Origin: Gammaproteobacteria bacterium 45_16_T64
GTDB lineage: Bacteria; Pseudomonadota; Gammaproteobacteria; Pseudomonadales; Ketobacteraceae
Assembly (NCBI GenBank): GCA_002162955.1
Contig: MABD01000018.1
Location: 1 to 64,000, forward strand
Length of the DNA: 64,000 nt
Direction of reading: 5' to 3'
The notes below the pieces were generated by a model, which saw only the letters and a list, made by a program, of their open reading frames with translations, was not told the origin of the DNA and ran no database searches. Shown piece after piece: positions 35,709 to 45,089 of this stretch; the first letter of the stretch is position 1, and each line of letters starts with the position of its first letter. Both the position numbers and the translations under genes were made by a program.

Positions 35709-36034
35709 GATGGTCCCACCTTAAGCTTTACCGAACAAATATTGCGCTGAATGCCAATCTATCGAGTTAGTTTGCCATAATAGCAATGATCTTTCATAAA
35801 ATCAGGCGTATGGACTAATATATCTCCATTACCACCAATGACGGCAGCAGGGTGTGTGTGTTTTTACCCACCAACCGACCGGAACCCTGGCTCCACTTTA
35901 GACCTTAGAGCCCTTCAACCCCAAAGCGTAACCAATTATTGCACCATAATGGCAACCCACTAAGGACATGCCATAATGATTTCACTCCAAGGCAGTAGCG
36001 CGAGTTCAATAATAATCCACAAGGAAAACAAGCT
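35709..36034. promoter_or_regulatory. Divergent promoter interval with repeated TTGC-GCAA palindromes
   Basis: The 326-bp interval between the Wzz and aldehyde dehydrogenase genes has no gene. Two related palindromes are seen: TTGCCATAATAGCAA at 35772-35786 and TTGCACCATAATGGCAA at 35939-35955, plus a partial GCCATAAT copy near 35970. The shared CCATAAT/GCAA core suggests one regulator with two or three sites. A GT-rich stretch lies near 35850. Confidence 0.5.
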
Positions 36035-37552
36035 ATGACCTATGCTAATCCAGGCACAGAGGGTGCTGTCATTTCATTCAAAGAAAAGTATGGAAACTTC
36101 ATCGGGGGAGAATTTGTCCCTCCCATAAATGGCACTTACTTCACCAACACCACCCCCATTACAGGCAACGCCTTCTGTGAAATCCCCCGCTCAGACGCGG
36201 CCGATATAGAACTCGCACTAGATGCAGCACATGGTGCAAAGCATGCTTGGGGAAGCACATCCGCTACCGAGCGCTCTAATCTCCTGTTAAAAATAGCCGA
36301 TCTTATTGAAGCCAACCTAGAAAAATTAGCCGTAGCGGAAACCTGGGATAACGGCAAAGCGGTTCGCGAGACACTTGCCGCCGACATCCCCCTTGCCGCC
36401 GATCACTTTCGTTATTTTGCGGGGTGCTTAAGGGCCCAAGAAGGTAGCGTAGGACAAATAGATAACGACACCGTCTCCTACCATTTTCACGAACCGTTAG
36501 GGGTTGTCGGACAGATCATTCCCTGGAACTTCCCTATCCTAATGGCGGCTTGGAAACTAGCACCTGCACTTGCGGCAGGAAACTGCGTAGTTCTAAAGCC
36601 AGCAGAACAAACACCCGCATCCATTTTGGTATTAATGGAAATATTGTCAGAATTGATTCCCCCAGGAGTCGTAAATATAGTCAACGGATTCGGCGATGAA
36701 GCGGGCGCAGCATTAGCCGCCAGCCCCCGTATCGCAAAAATCGCATTTACCGGGTCTACTCCTATTGGTGCCGAGATCCTAAAAAATGCGGCCTCTAACA
36801 TTATTCCGTCAACCGTAGAGCTGGGTGGCAAGTCTCCGAACATCTATTTCGAAGACGTTATGCAATTTGAAGATGATTATCTTAGTAAATGTGTAGAAGG
36901 TACTGTTCTTGCTTTTTTCAACCAAGGTGAAGTCTGCACTTGCCCTTCTCGCGTGTTAATTCAAGAATCTATTTACCCTGAATTCATTCAAATGATCATC
37001 GAGCGTAGCGAGAAGATACAACGGGGCAACCCCCTTGACCTCAATACCATGGTTGGCGCGCAGGCCTCCAAAGAGCAATTTGATAAAATTCTTGGATACA
37101 TTGAGATTGGTCGAGAAGAAGGCGTCGAATTCCTACTGGGAGGAAAAGCTGAGAGTGTTGCTGGCTTCGACAACGGTTATTATATCCAACCTACGCTAAT
37201 GAAAGGCAACAACGATATGCGGGTGTTCCAAGAAGAAATATTTGGGCCTGTAGCGGGCGTAACAACCTTTAAGACTGAAAAAGAAGCTTTAGCCATCGCC
37301 AATGACACACAATTTGGATTGGGTGCAGGCGTGTGGACCCGTGATATAAACAGAGCCTATCGAATGGGGCGCGGCATTCAAGCAGGCAGAGTATGGACTA
37401 ATTGTTACCATGCCTACCCAGCCCACGCTGCCTTTGGTGGGTATAAAAAATCAGGGATTGGCAGGGAGACACACAAAGTCGCATTAGAGCATTATCAACA
37501 AACAAAAAATATGTTAGTTAGCTATTCAACCAACCCATTAGGCTTCTTCTAA
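36035..37552 (+). CDS. NAD-dependent aldehyde dehydrogenase (AcoD/ExaC-like)
   Basis: 505 residues. The catalytic Cys301 is in [11 protein letters not shown] and the general base Glu262 in VELGGK. The NAD-binding FTGSTPIG is near 238-245. The GEVCTCPSR signature is the one seen in AcoD/ExaC-type acetaldehyde dehydrogenases, so short-chain aldehydes such as acetaldehyde are the likely substrates, oxidised to acids. Start ATG has GGA upstream. The gene is alone, with a strong terminator 10 bp after it and repeated palindromes before it. Confidence 0.93.
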   Translation: MTYANPGTEGAVISFKEKYGNFIGGEFVPPINGTYFTNTTPITGNAFCEIPRSDAADIELALDAAHGAKHAWGSTSATERSNLLLKIADLIEANLEKLAVAETWDNGKAVRETLAADIPLAADHFRYFAGCLRAQEGSVGQIDNDTVSYHFHEPLGVVGQIIPWNFPILMAAWKLAPALAAGNCVVLKPAEQTPASILVLMEILSELIPPGVVNIVNGFGDEAGAALAASPRIAKIAFTGSTPIGAEILKNAASNIIPSTVELGGKSPNIYFEDVMQFEDDYLSKCVEGTVLAFFNQGEVCTCPSRVLIQESIYPEFIQMIIERSEKIQRGNPLDLNTMVGAQASKEQFDKILGYIEIGREEGVEFLLGGKAESVAGFDNGYYIQPTLMKGNNDMRVFQEEIFGPVAGVTTFKTEKEALAIANDTQFGLGAGVWTRDINRAYRMGRGIQAGRVWTNCYHAYPAHAAFGGYKKSGIGRETHKVALEHYQQTKNMLVSYSTNPLGFF

Positions 37553-37562
37553 CTGAGTCATA

Positions 37563-37600
37563 AAAAAGGCCCTACCGGTATTCACAGATAGGGCCTTTTT
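37563..37600. terminator. Rho-independent terminator
   Basis: A 12-bp stem (AAAAAGGCCCTA at 37563-37574 with TAGGGCCTTTTT at 37589-37600) and a 14-base loop sit right after the aldehyde dehydrogenase gene. The A- and T-runs make it bidirectional, serving also the convergent gene at 37627. Confidence 0.9.
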
Positions 37601-37626
37601 CATTCAATGCACTGTTCGCAAAGATA

Positions 37627-38022
37627 TCACCTATCGAAGGTCTTTAGGGAGCTGAGAAACATGCCGATCCCACCAACCATTAACGTCAATATCACCAACA
37701 AATCGAAAGAGGTCATATTATCTAGACGAAATTTAACGCTCGATATCACCCCAAACGCCAGCATTATCAACGACGCAGCAGCCAAACCCCAGCCAATAAA
37801 ATTTTTGGAGTTATAGAAAATAATACCGATACCGAAGATAAAAGGCACAAGTACCATACCGCCAGTCAAACTCATCCCGCCCACACGCATAAAACTTGTC
37901 GAAAAACCGAATGCATAGGTCACATGAATTGCATTTAGAAACATATAGCTGCCTGCCACCATCATGGTCAGCCCCATTAAGAAACGGCCAATTCCGCCGT
38001 TAGTACCACCTGCGCCCCGCAT
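37627..38022 (-). CDS. Small membrane protein of unknown function
   Basis: 131 residues with four hydrophobic segments (FLMGLTMMVAGSYMFLNAI, GMSLTGGMVLVPFIFGIGIIF, FIGWGLAAASLIMLAFGVI, LLVILTLMVGGIGMFLSSL). The N-terminus is Gly-rich. No family name is recalled with certainty; short four-helix proteins of this type occur near SDR and lipid genes in related bacteria. It lies 96 bp downstream of an SDR gene on the same strand and may share its transcript. Confidence 0.75.
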   Translation of the reverse strand: MRGAGGTNGGIGRFLMGLTMMVAGSYMFLNAIHVTYAFGFSTSFMRVGGMSLTGGMVLVPFIFGIGIIFYNSKNFIGWGLAAASLIMLAFGVISSVKFRLDNMTSFDLLVILTLMVGGIGMFLSSLKTFDR

Positions 38023-38118
38023 ACTACTCGCTCCCTAAGATCATTTATGATGTAAAACAGCGATTCTACAACGCAAGCTCTGTTGGAACAAATATCTTAG
38101 GCTTCAGCTATACCTCAC

Positions 38119-38934
38119 TTATTGATACCGTCGCTTAAAACCCCACGAAAACAGGCGATGCATGGCAACAGGCATAAGACGCTTCGCCACTTCAACAATT
38201 CGAGCATCTACCCCTATAATCACACGCTGGCGTTTGCCAGCAGCAGCTGCAACAATTTTTTCCGCTGCCAACTCAGGTTTCATCGCAAACTGCTTAATTC
38301 GGTCAAACATTTTCTTGGAGGCTTCAGGGTTATCCGAATGCTCAACCGCATAATCAAATAGATTTGTATTGATAGCTCCAGGATGAACGCTTAGCACATG
38401 TATATTCTTGACCTTACATTCAGCGTAAAGCGATTCACTGAGCGCTTTTACTGCCGCTTTTGTCGCGCAATAAGAGGTCTGATTCGGCATCCCCAAGAAC
38501 CCGGCAAGACTCGATGTGTTAATGATATACGCTTCAGGCTGCTTCTCTAAGTAGGGCATAAAGAACTTGCAGCCATAAATAACCCCCCAGAGATTGATAC
38601 CGACAACCTTCTCCCAGTCCTCAAGACTATGGCCATTGAAGGTCTTTTCGATAGTAATACCCGCATTATTAAACAGAATATCTATCCGACCGTGTTGCTT
38701 CTCTACCTGCTTAGGCAGCATTTCCATCTGAGCTTTATCCGTCACATCAACGGTATGTAAGGAGTAACACCCATTAAGCTGGGACAGCAATTGTTGTGTC
38801 TCCTGCAACCGTTCAGGGTTCACATCAACCAGCGCAATATTGCAGCCCAAACCAGCGATATGTAACGCTATGGCTTGCCCTATACCACTACCTGCCCCCG
38901 TAATAACGGCGACTTTATTGTTCCAAACATGCAT
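38119..38934 (-). CDS. Short-chain dehydrogenase/reductase (SDR)
   Basis: 271 residues. TGAGSGIG is at residues 12-19, NNAG near 90, and Tyr155/Lys159 (YCATK) with Ser141 form the active site. An Asp after the second strand (LVDVN) suggests NAD(H). The C-terminus has a basic amphipathic end (MHRLFSWGFKRRYQ), which may touch the membrane. The gene is divergent from the Old Yellow Enzyme-like gene across a 128-bp region with overlapping inverted repeats, so both are likely controlled together. Confidence 0.92.
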   Translation of the reverse strand: MHVWNNKVAVITGAGSGIGQAIALHIAGLGCNIALVDVNPERLQETQQLLSQLNGCYSLHTVDVTDKAQMEMLPKQVEKQHGRIDILFNNAGITIEKTFNGHSLEDWEKVVGINLWGVIYGCKFFMPYLEKQPEAYIINTSSLAGFLGMPNQTSYCATKAAVKALSESLYAECKVKNIHVLSVHPGAINTNLFDYAVEHSDNPEASKKMFDRIKQFAMKPELAAEKIVAAAAGKRQRVIIGVDARIVEVAKRLMPVAMHRLFSWGFKRRYQ

Positions 38935-39000
38935 GATTATTCTCCCTATCTAGCCAACGATCAAACTCTATAAGCACCTGCATTAGCAGCAGTTAAAATT

Positions 39001-39048
39001 TATGTAGCCTGACTACATATGTTGTGCAATGATATTACATAACATATG
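39001..39048. promoter_or_regulatory. Overlapping inverted repeats in divergent SDR-OYE promoter
   Basis: Two overlapping inverted repeats are seen: TATGTAG (39001-39007) with CTACATA (39013-39019), and CATATGTT (39016-39023) with AACATATG (39041-39048). They lie between the SDR and Old Yellow Enzyme genes. No regulator gene is adjacent, so the protein that binds is unknown. TetR- or MarR-type operators often look like this. Confidence 0.55.
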
Positions 39049-39062
39049 AAGAGGCGAGATAA

Positions 39063-40265
39063 ATGACACCCGATTTAGCAAAATGCTTTGAACCGACCAC
39101 CCTAAATGGATTAACACTAAAAAACCGATTTATCAAAGCCGGCACTTTCGAAGGCATGACGGCCAACGGCATACCCTCTGATGCTCTCTCCCGCTTCCAC
39201 CAGACCATTGCAGAGGGAGGCAGCGCCATGACAACGATTGGCTACTGCGCGACAGAAGCCGACGGACGACTCAATGAGAATATGCTCTACATGCACGAAG
39301 GCATACGTGAATCATTAACAAGTATGATCGATGATCTACACCAATTAGGCACAAAGGTTTCGGGACAAATGGGCCATGGTGGTGGTTTTTCAAAAAATAG
39401 AGACCTACGTCGAAAGCGACCTCTCGGCCCCAACTTTGGGTTAAATTCACTGGGCATCCCGCAGGGTATGTTCTTCTGCGATGGTATGAGCATCGCGGAT
39501 ATTAAACACTTTACTCAGCAATATCATGATGCCGCCAAGTTTATGAAGTCCGTTGGATTTGATGCTCTCGAGATTCACTTTGGTCACGGTTATGGCCTAT
39601 GCCAATTCATCAGCCCAAAAACCAATAAGCGCAAAGACCAATACGGTGGTTCCCTTGAAAACCGTATGCGCTTACCTTTGGAAGTACTCGCCGCCGTCAG
39701 ATCAGCTGTCGGGGATAGCTTTCCCATCATTGGTAAAATCAGCCTCACCGAAGGTGTTCGCGGCGGTCTACATTATGACGACGCGATAAAAATAGGCGTC
39801 ATGCTCGATAAGGCAGGTATCGACGGTATTGTTACCAGTGGTGGCACCAGCACCATGAACCCGATGATAATGTTTCGAGGGGGAAATATTCTACAACCTA
39901 TGCTCAAAGCTGAAAGCAGCATGCTCATGAAAGCAATGCTCACCCTCGTCGGGCCTCGATTATTTAAAGATTACCCCTACCATGAATTGTACTTTCTTGA
40001 ACACGCCAAGCGACTAAGAGATGCTGTTTCTTGTAATATGATTTATGTCGGGGGAGCCAGTACCAACAAGAGCTTTGAGCTACTCATGAAAGAAGGTTTC
40101 GACTTTATTCAGTTGGGACGAACGCTACTGAGCGACCCTGCGCTACCGCTAAAGGCGCAGAAAGACAGTGGATATAAGAGTAGCTGCATTCATTGCAACG
40201 AATGTGTCGCTACTATAGAGCACCCTTCCGGGATCCACTGCCCTCGTTTCTTTCCTGCAGCCTAA
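39063..40265 (+). CDS. NADH:flavin oxidoreductase, Old Yellow Enzyme family
   Basis: 400 residues, an FMN-containing TIM barrel. Typical segments are LTLKNRFIKAGTFEGMT, GTKVSGQMGHGG, FDALEIHFGHGYGLCQFISP, YGGSLENRMRLPLE and, near the end, FDFIQLGRTLLSDPAL. Cys at IHCNECVATI in the C-terminus resembles the iron-sulfur site of the 2,4-dienoyl-CoA reductase group, but the protein lacks the second flavodoxin-like half of that enzyme. It would reduce an activated C=C bond. The end overlaps pdxH tail-to-tail by 4 bp. AAGAGG precedes the ATG. Confidence 0.9.
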   Translation: MTPDLAKCFEPTTLNGLTLKNRFIKAGTFEGMTANGIPSDALSRFHQTIAEGGSAMTTIGYCATEADGRLNENMLYMHEGIRESLTSMIDDLHQLGTKVSGQMGHGGGFSKNRDLRRKRPLGPNFGLNSLGIPQGMFFCDGMSIADIKHFTQQYHDAAKFMKSVGFDALEIHFGHGYGLCQFISPKTNKRKDQYGGSLENRMRLPLEVLAAVRSAVGDSFPIIGKISLTEGVRGGLHYDDAIKIGVMLDKAGIDGIVTSGGTSTMNPMIMFRGGNILQPMLKAESSMLMKAMLTLVGPRLFKDYPYHELYFLEHAKRLRDAVSCNMIYVGGASTNKSFELLMKEGFDFIQLGRTLLSDPALPLKAQKDSGYKSSCIHCNECVATIEHPSGIHCPRFFPAA

Positions 40266-40843
40266 GGCTGTAGAATCGACATATGCCACTGATCGCCATC
40301 GGCTTGATAGAGATGGCGCTCATGTAGGCGATGATCTTTACCTTGCCAGAACTCTACCTCATGAGCCTCAATGCGATAGCCTCCCCAATTGTCAGGGCAA
40401 GGAACCTGCTCACCGTATTGTTCTGCACCTTTATCAAACTGCGCCTGTAACGCTTCAAAAGAATCAATTGGCTGACTTTGGTCAGACACGGCTGCCGCTA
40501 CCTGACTTAGCAAGGGGCGATAAGCAAAGTAGTCCACAGACTCCTCACGTGAGGTCTTTTTCACAACACCAACAATACGTATTTGGCGCTGTACTTCAGA
40601 CCACCAAAACGTAGCGGCCACTTTAGCATTATGAGAAATTTCATCTCCCTTACGACTATCATAATTGGTAAAAAACGTAAAACCAGCTTCATCAAAAGAC
40701 TTAAGCAATACAATCCGATTCGATGGTTGTCCATTGGCATCCACGGTCGCGACACTCATTCCGTTGTGATACGTCGGGTCTTTCTCTTTTGCCTGCGCCA
40801 ACCATTGTGAAAATTGCTGTAGTATTTCTGAAGATAAAATCAC
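40262..40843 (-). CDS. pdxH: Pyridoxamine 5'-phosphate oxidase
   Basis: 193 residues. It oxidises pyridoxamine or pyridoxine phosphate to pyridoxal 5'-phosphate using FMN and oxygen. Family landmarks are present: NRIVLLKSFDEAGFTFFTNY, SRKGDEI, NWGGYRIEAHEVEFWQG, HRLHERHLYQ and the terminal MSILQP. It is a little shorter than E. coli PdxH (218) because the N-terminal arm is reduced. The 3' end overlaps that of the convergent Old Yellow Enzyme gene by 4 bp. Confidence 0.95.
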   Translation of the reverse strand: MILSSEILQQFSQWLAQAKEKDPTYHNGMSVATVDANGQPSNRIVLLKSFDEAGFTFFTNYDSRKGDEISHNAKVAATFWWSEVQRQIRIVGVVKKTSREESVDYFAYRPLLSQVAAAVSDQSQPIDSFEALQAQFDKGAEQYGEQVPCPDNWGGYRIEAHEVEFWQGKDHRLHERHLYQADGDQWHMSILQP

Positions 40844-41064
40844 CTAACTGTCCTTCCTGTTACTCATGCTATAAAACTCAATTCTACCGCCAGTACCGAT
40901 AAAACACTAGAAACCAGGCACCTCCTTTCAACGGGCTGCCATAATTCATCATTTTTCATCAGTAACACACCACACTTGTTCCCGCTCACTGCCCGATTCC
41001 TTTTGTTAAATAAACATGTACCAAGACATACACCACTACATACAAAGAAATGAAGGAAGATACT

Positions 41065-41790
41065 ATGAACATCAAGCACCCATTATCAGTATTAACACTT
41101 ACTCTCACTCCCTTTTTTATGGCAACAGGTTGTTCTAGTACCGGAGGCCAGAAAACAATGGAAGCTGACTATCAATCCCATGCGCAGTATGAAGCAAAAG
41201 CCACAAGTACAATGGAACCGAGACCAACGGATTGGCAACAAACGGTCGCTGAGCTGTCAACGACTGAACTCGACGATGCAGAGCCCATTACAGACGCAGA
41301 GTTACTCACCACCGCCAACGTCAGTGAGGAAGAAGATAATAATCAGGTAATCACTCTTGCTGATGACCTTGGTTTGATGGAAGAGGCATTAGCCGAGGTC
41401 AATAACACGCTATCGGCAGACACAACGGCCATCAATCCACGCCCCGCCAAGCTTACGTTTCGCTTTGGTTTCGATAAATCTCTACTTTCAGCAGAAGAGA
41501 AAGCCATTATTTCCGGTCACGGAGAATACTTAGCCAACCATCCGTTACAGGGCATAGTGATCCATGGTCATTCTGATGCACAGGGCGACCCGGCCTACAA
41601 TAAGTTTCTAGCGGAAAAGCGCGCGCAGCACGTTGCCACACTACTCAAAGAATCCGGCGCTCAGGACTCTCAGATTGAAATATTATCATGGAGCAGCGAC
41701 GCACCCGCAGACATAGCCACCAACTACAAAGCGAATAGACGAGTAGAGCTAAGCTATGGTGATGACTTCTATGCACAAAAGTCAGAGTAA
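41065..41790 (+). CDS. OmpA-family lipoprotein
   Basis: 241 residues from ATG 41065, with GGAAG upstream; an ATG at 41050 is possible. A signal peptide ends in the lipobox ATGC (Cys23). The middle (about 25-130) is acidic and low-complexity. The C-terminal OmpA domain has LTFRFGFDKSLLSAEE, VIHGHSDAQGDPAYNKFLAE, KRAQHVATLLKESG and NRRVEL, the peptidoglycan-binding pattern. It would tether the outer membrane to the cell wall. A large hairpin follows it. Confidence 0.9.
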   Translation: MNIKHPLSVLTLTLTPFFMATGCSSTGGQKTMEADYQSHAQYEAKATSTMEPRPTDWQQTVAELSTTELDDAEPITDAELLTTANVSEEEDNNQVITLADDLGLMEEALAEVNNTLSADTTAINPRPAKLTFRFGFDKSLLSAEEKAIISGHGEYLANHPLQGIVIHGHSDAQGDPAYNKFLAEKRAQHVATLLKESGAQDSQIEILSWSSDAPADIATNYKANRRVELSYGDDFYAQKSE

Positions 41791-41827
41791 CCAATATCAT
41801 AAATGTTGCTAAAAAGGGCACCTTTAC

Positions 41828-41868
41828 GTTGATAGGCGATACCGACCGCGTCGTTATCGCCTATCAAC
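41828..41868. other. Large nearly perfect hairpin between OmpA-lipoprotein and MoxR genes
   Basis: A perfect 14-bp stem (41828-41841 with 41855-41868) continues, after one C-T mismatch, into a 4-bp inner stem (CGAC/GTCG) with a CGC loop. The whole 41-base unit folds with one mismatch. No T-run follows, so a classical terminator is unlikely. A short CCAC-TCG-GTGG hairpin followed by TTCTTTTT lies near 41888 and may serve that role. The large hairpin may act in mRNA stability or be a small repetitive element. Confidence 0.65.
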
Positions 41869-41970
41869 AGGTCCGATTGTGACATTCCACTCGGTGGTTC
41901 TTTTTGTTCGATAACACAATATGCTACTGTCATAGCTAATACGTTGTCGACGCCATATAAGAATCACCCT

Positions 41971-42915
41971 ATGTCCCAAGCTTCAATCATTGAAAACTTA
42001 ACACCTGAATCCATCCAAAGCGGTTTTGCCTCCCTTGGCTATATTTGTGATGAATCCATCGCTATGGCGATTTATCTCGCCGTTAAGCTCAACAAACCCA
42101 TTTTAGTGGAGGGTCCACCTGGCGTAGGTAAAACAGAGTTAGCGAAAGCCACTGCATCCTTGGTAGACCAGTCCCTGATTCGACTTCAATGTTATGAAGG
42201 CTTAGACGAGTCCAAAGCGCTCTACGAGTGGAAATATGGTAAGCAACTGCTCTATACCCAAGTACTAAAAGATAAGCTAGGAGACTTACTCAAAGGTGCC
42301 CACGGTCTATCAGAATCGGTGGAGCGTTTACATGAGTTTGGTGACATCTTCTATTCAGAAGACTTCTTAGAGCCCCGCCCTCTCCTGCAGGCACTCAAGG
42401 AGCCCAACGGAACCGTGCTTCTGATTGATGAAATAGATAAATCAGACCATGAGTTCGAATCCTTTCTATTAGAAATGCTGTCCGACTATCAAATATCGGT
42501 ACCTGAAATTGGTACAATTAAAGCCAACTCCACTCCTATCGTATTCTTAACCAGCAATAATACCCGGGAGCTCAGCGACGCCCTCAAGCGCCGATGCTTA
42601 CATTTATATATTCCATTTCCGGATATCAAACTGGAAAGAAAAATCATTCAATCCAGGGTTCCAGAAGCCCCTGCCGATTTGCGAGAGCAACTGGTCAACT
42701 TTGTTCACACGCTACGAGATATGGATTTAAAAAAACACCCTGCCATTAGCGAAACTATCGATTGGGCAAGAGCATTAGTTCTGCTCCATGCAAATTCTCT
42801 CGATGCAGCCCTTGTCAAGAACACCTTAAACCTTCTGTTAAAGCACGAAGAAGACATCAGCCAGGTCAAACAAGAGCTAACGGCAGTATTAAACAAAAAC
42901 AAAGCGAAGCGCTAA
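41971..42915 (+). CDS. MoxR-family AAA+ ATPase
   Basis: 314 residues from ATG 41971; the frame is open from a TTG at 41944. Walker A is GPPGVGKT at 48-55 and Walker B LLIDEID near 147, with sensor FLTSNNTRELSDALKRRC. MoxR ATPases act as chaperones that activate or assemble metal- or cofactor-containing enzymes and envelope complexes, usually with a VWA partner. That partner is the next gene, 11 bp on. The enzyme the pair acts on is not evident nearby. Confidence 0.93.
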   Translation: MSQASIIENLTPESIQSGFASLGYICDESIAMAIYLAVKLNKPILVEGPPGVGKTELAKATASLVDQSLIRLQCYEGLDESKALYEWKYGKQLLYTQVLKDKLGDLLKGAHGLSESVERLHEFGDIFYSEDFLEPRPLLQALKEPNGTVLLIDEIDKSDHEFESFLLEMLSDYQISVPEIGTIKANSTPIVFLTSNNTRELSDALKRRCLHLYIPFPDIKLERKIIQSRVPEAPADLREQLVNFVHTLRDMDLKKHPAISETIDWARALVLLHANSLDAALVKNTLNLLLKHEEDISQVKQELTAVLNKNKAKR

Positions 42916-42926
42916 CCAGAGTAACT

Positions 42927-44363
42927 ATGGACAATACCTTTGTAGAATTTATTCATGCACTTCGAGGCGCAGATGTTCGAGTATCAACGGCAGAAGCCCT
43001 CGATGCAATGCAGGTACTACAATTGGTGGGCTACCATAACCGCTCTGCGTTAAAGCTAGCGCTTGGACAAGCGCTAGCTAAAAGTGAAGAAGAGAAGCAT
43101 TCCTTCAATGCATGTTTTGACCACTATTTTCAATTTACATCGATGGACTCACTCAAAGAGCACACAGAAACCGCACTAAAAGAAATGGAGTCCCAACAAT
43201 CAGAACAAACCCCATCATTGATTAGCAATATCCTAAGCGGTGACATGCTTGCAGCAATGTCTCAAATTACTAACCCGCAACCCTCCTCACCACTGGAGGC
43301 AGCACAAAGTGAAACGCCACTGGGCCAGCTATTACTCAGCGGTGATCAAGCTGCCGCCGCCATGGCGATAGCCAGTGCGGGGCAATCCACCAATGCCAGT
43401 CAGATTCAAGTGATGACGCAAAAAGGCTTGTATGGTCGCCGTATGATGATGGCAATGGGCCTAGAAGCAATGGAAGAGGAAATTTGGCAGGCTGAGCTCT
43501 CCGGCAATATCAACCATCAGCTACTCGCTCAGCAGTTACGATCAGCTCGGGACGTACTGCGATCAGAAGTAAAGGATTACATTGAACGTCAATTTGTATT
43601 ACAAGCAAAAGCCAAAGGTAAACAGCTTCGCCAAGAAACCATGATGAGCGTTAGACTGGAACACCTTCGAGAATTTAAAGATACCCAGGTACTCGTGCGC
43701 AAACTCGCAAAACGCCTCGCGAAGAAACATGCCCAACGAAAAAAAGTGCATAATCGTGGTCAGCTAGATGTCCGCTCCACACTACGCTTAAGCATTCCAC
43801 ACGGGGGTATCATGTTTAACCCGCAATGGAGATCCAAGCGCACCAATCGTCCTAAAGTATTCGTCATTTGCGATGTGAGCGGTTCGGTCAGTCAGGTTGC
43901 ACGCTTTCTATTAATGTTCTTATACAGCTTGGCTGATGTTCTACCCAAAGTCCGAGCCTTCGCTTTTTCCTCTCAACTGGGCGAAGTCACTGAGCTATTC
44001 CAACAGCTTGAGCTGGATGACGCTATCGATGAAACCCTTGATCGGTATGGGAACGGCTCCACCAATTACGGCCAAGCTTTTCTTGATTTTAATGATCACT
44101 GCCTTAGGGACGTGGACAGCAAGACTACTGTGATTATTCTGGGGGATGCACGCAATAATTATGGCGATGCAGAAATAGAGTCTTTACGAGAAATAAAACA
44201 ACGCTGCCACCAGCTTATCTGGCTAAACCCAGAACAACGCAGCCGTTGGGGCAGCGGCGACTCAGAAATGAAAAGGTACCACGCCCACTGCACACTCGCA
44301 GAAGTGTGCAACTCCCTTAGCCACCTGGAGCGGGCAATTGATAAACTGTTAATTCGTCAATGA
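42927..44363 (+). CDS. VWA domain protein, CoxE-like (MoxR partner)
   Basis: 478 residues from ATG 42927; an open extension back to 42762 overlaps the MoxR gene in another frame and is a shadow. The first ~280 residues are mostly helical and charged. Around residue 315 is the MIDAS metal site D-x-S-x-S (FVICDVSGSVSQ), with the later TNYGQAF and ILGDARNNY segments of the CoxE-like VWA group. CoxE works with a MoxR-type ATPase (CoxD) in maturing CO dehydrogenase, but no such enzyme is encoded in the window. The 3' end overlaps the convergent DUF2799 gene by 7 bp. Confidence 0.9.
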   Translation: MDNTFVEFIHALRGADVRVSTAEALDAMQVLQLVGYHNRSALKLALGQALAKSEEEKHSFNACFDHYFQFTSMDSLKEHTETALKEMESQQSEQTPSLISNILSGDMLAAMSQITNPQPSSPLEAAQSETPLGQLLLSGDQAAAAMAIASAGQSTNASQIQVMTQKGLYGRRMMMAMGLEAMEEEIWQAELSGNINHQLLAQQLRSARDVLRSEVKDYIERQFVLQAKAKGKQLRQETMMSVRLEHLREFKDTQVLVRKLAKRLAKKHAQRKKVHNRGQLDVRSTLRLSIPHGGIMFNPQWRSKRTNRPKVFVICDVSGSVSQVARFLLMFLYSLADVLPKVRAFAFSSQLGEVTELFQQLELDDAIDETLDRYGNGSTNYGQAFLDFNDHCLRDVDSKTTVIILGDARNNYGDAEIESLREIKQRCHQLIWLNPEQRSRWGSGDSEMKRYHAHCTLAEVCNSLSHLERAIDKLLIRQ

Positions 44364-45001
44364 TGAGGGTTATTCAGCGTGTGTAGTTGACGGGTAAAAC
44401 TCAGCTTCTCGTCCAGCAACTGATCCAGCTCACGATTACCCTCTTGTTGTGACAACTCAAGCGATCGTAATTCATCAAGCAAAGCCCTTCTCTCCGTAAC
44501 ACTCACTCCTGTCGCAACCAACGACTCCTCGACGGCGTGCAGGTGCTCTTCTACGTCAAACAACTCAACCTGTTTTTGCTCAACCTGCTTGGCCAACTGC
44601 CTCACGCGGGCAGCGAGATTATGGATTTCCATGCCTTTTTGATGACCAAACAGGAACGGTGGAGCCAAATCGGCCGGGCACACACCATTGTATTCTCTAC
44701 CTCGCTTGCCGACGAGAAGCCCATTCGCTTCTGTGCAATAGCTAAGAACACCGCGCTGATGCCCTCTTTCATAAGCATCCATACGTGGGGCAATACCATA
44801 TTCAGCACAAGCCTTTCTGTGCTCACCAATACGTTGAAGCAAGAAGCCCTGTGTACCATCCTCAAAGCCTATCAATTGCCAATCCGCTGACTGACACTCT
44901 TCCTTCGACAGAGTCGAGCAGCCACTCACCCACATTAGTAAAGAGGTCAAAATCAGCGCTAACGTAATTCTTCTATCCACGGTATGTAATTTAACGTTCA
45001 T
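44357..45001 (-). CDS. DUF2799 lipoprotein
   Basis: 214 residues. A signal peptide ends in the lipobox VSGC (Cys28). Next come the DUF2799 landmarks: WQLIGFEDGTQG, HRKACAEYGIAP, DAYERGHQRGVLSYC and GREYNGVCP. From about residue 130 to the end the protein is a long coiled coil (VRQLAKQVEQKQVELFDVEE and following). The role of DUF2799 is not known. It is convergent with, and overlaps by 7 bp, the VWA gene. Confidence 0.9.
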   Translation of the reverse strand: MNVKLHTVDRRITLALILTSLLMWVSGCSTLSKEECQSADWQLIGFEDGTQGFLLQRIGEHRKACAEYGIAPRMDAYERGHQRGVLSYCTEANGLLVGKRGREYNGVCPADLAPPFLFGHQKGMEIHNLAARVRQLAKQVEQKQVELFDVEEHLHAVEESLVATGVSVTERRALLDELRSLELSQQEGNRELDQLLDEKLSFTRQLHTLNNPHH

Positions 45002-45089
45002 TTTTACTCCGAATTCTTAGATTCCTTTGGCCAAAACACCCTGACTCCACCTATAATAACTAGGATAGCCCGTCCCTACTGCAAAGGCC

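Noticed and set aside
42762-42926. N-terminal extension of the VWA protein
   Set aside because: It lies in another frame within the MoxR gene and has a composition of a shadow; ATG 42927 begins the conserved part.
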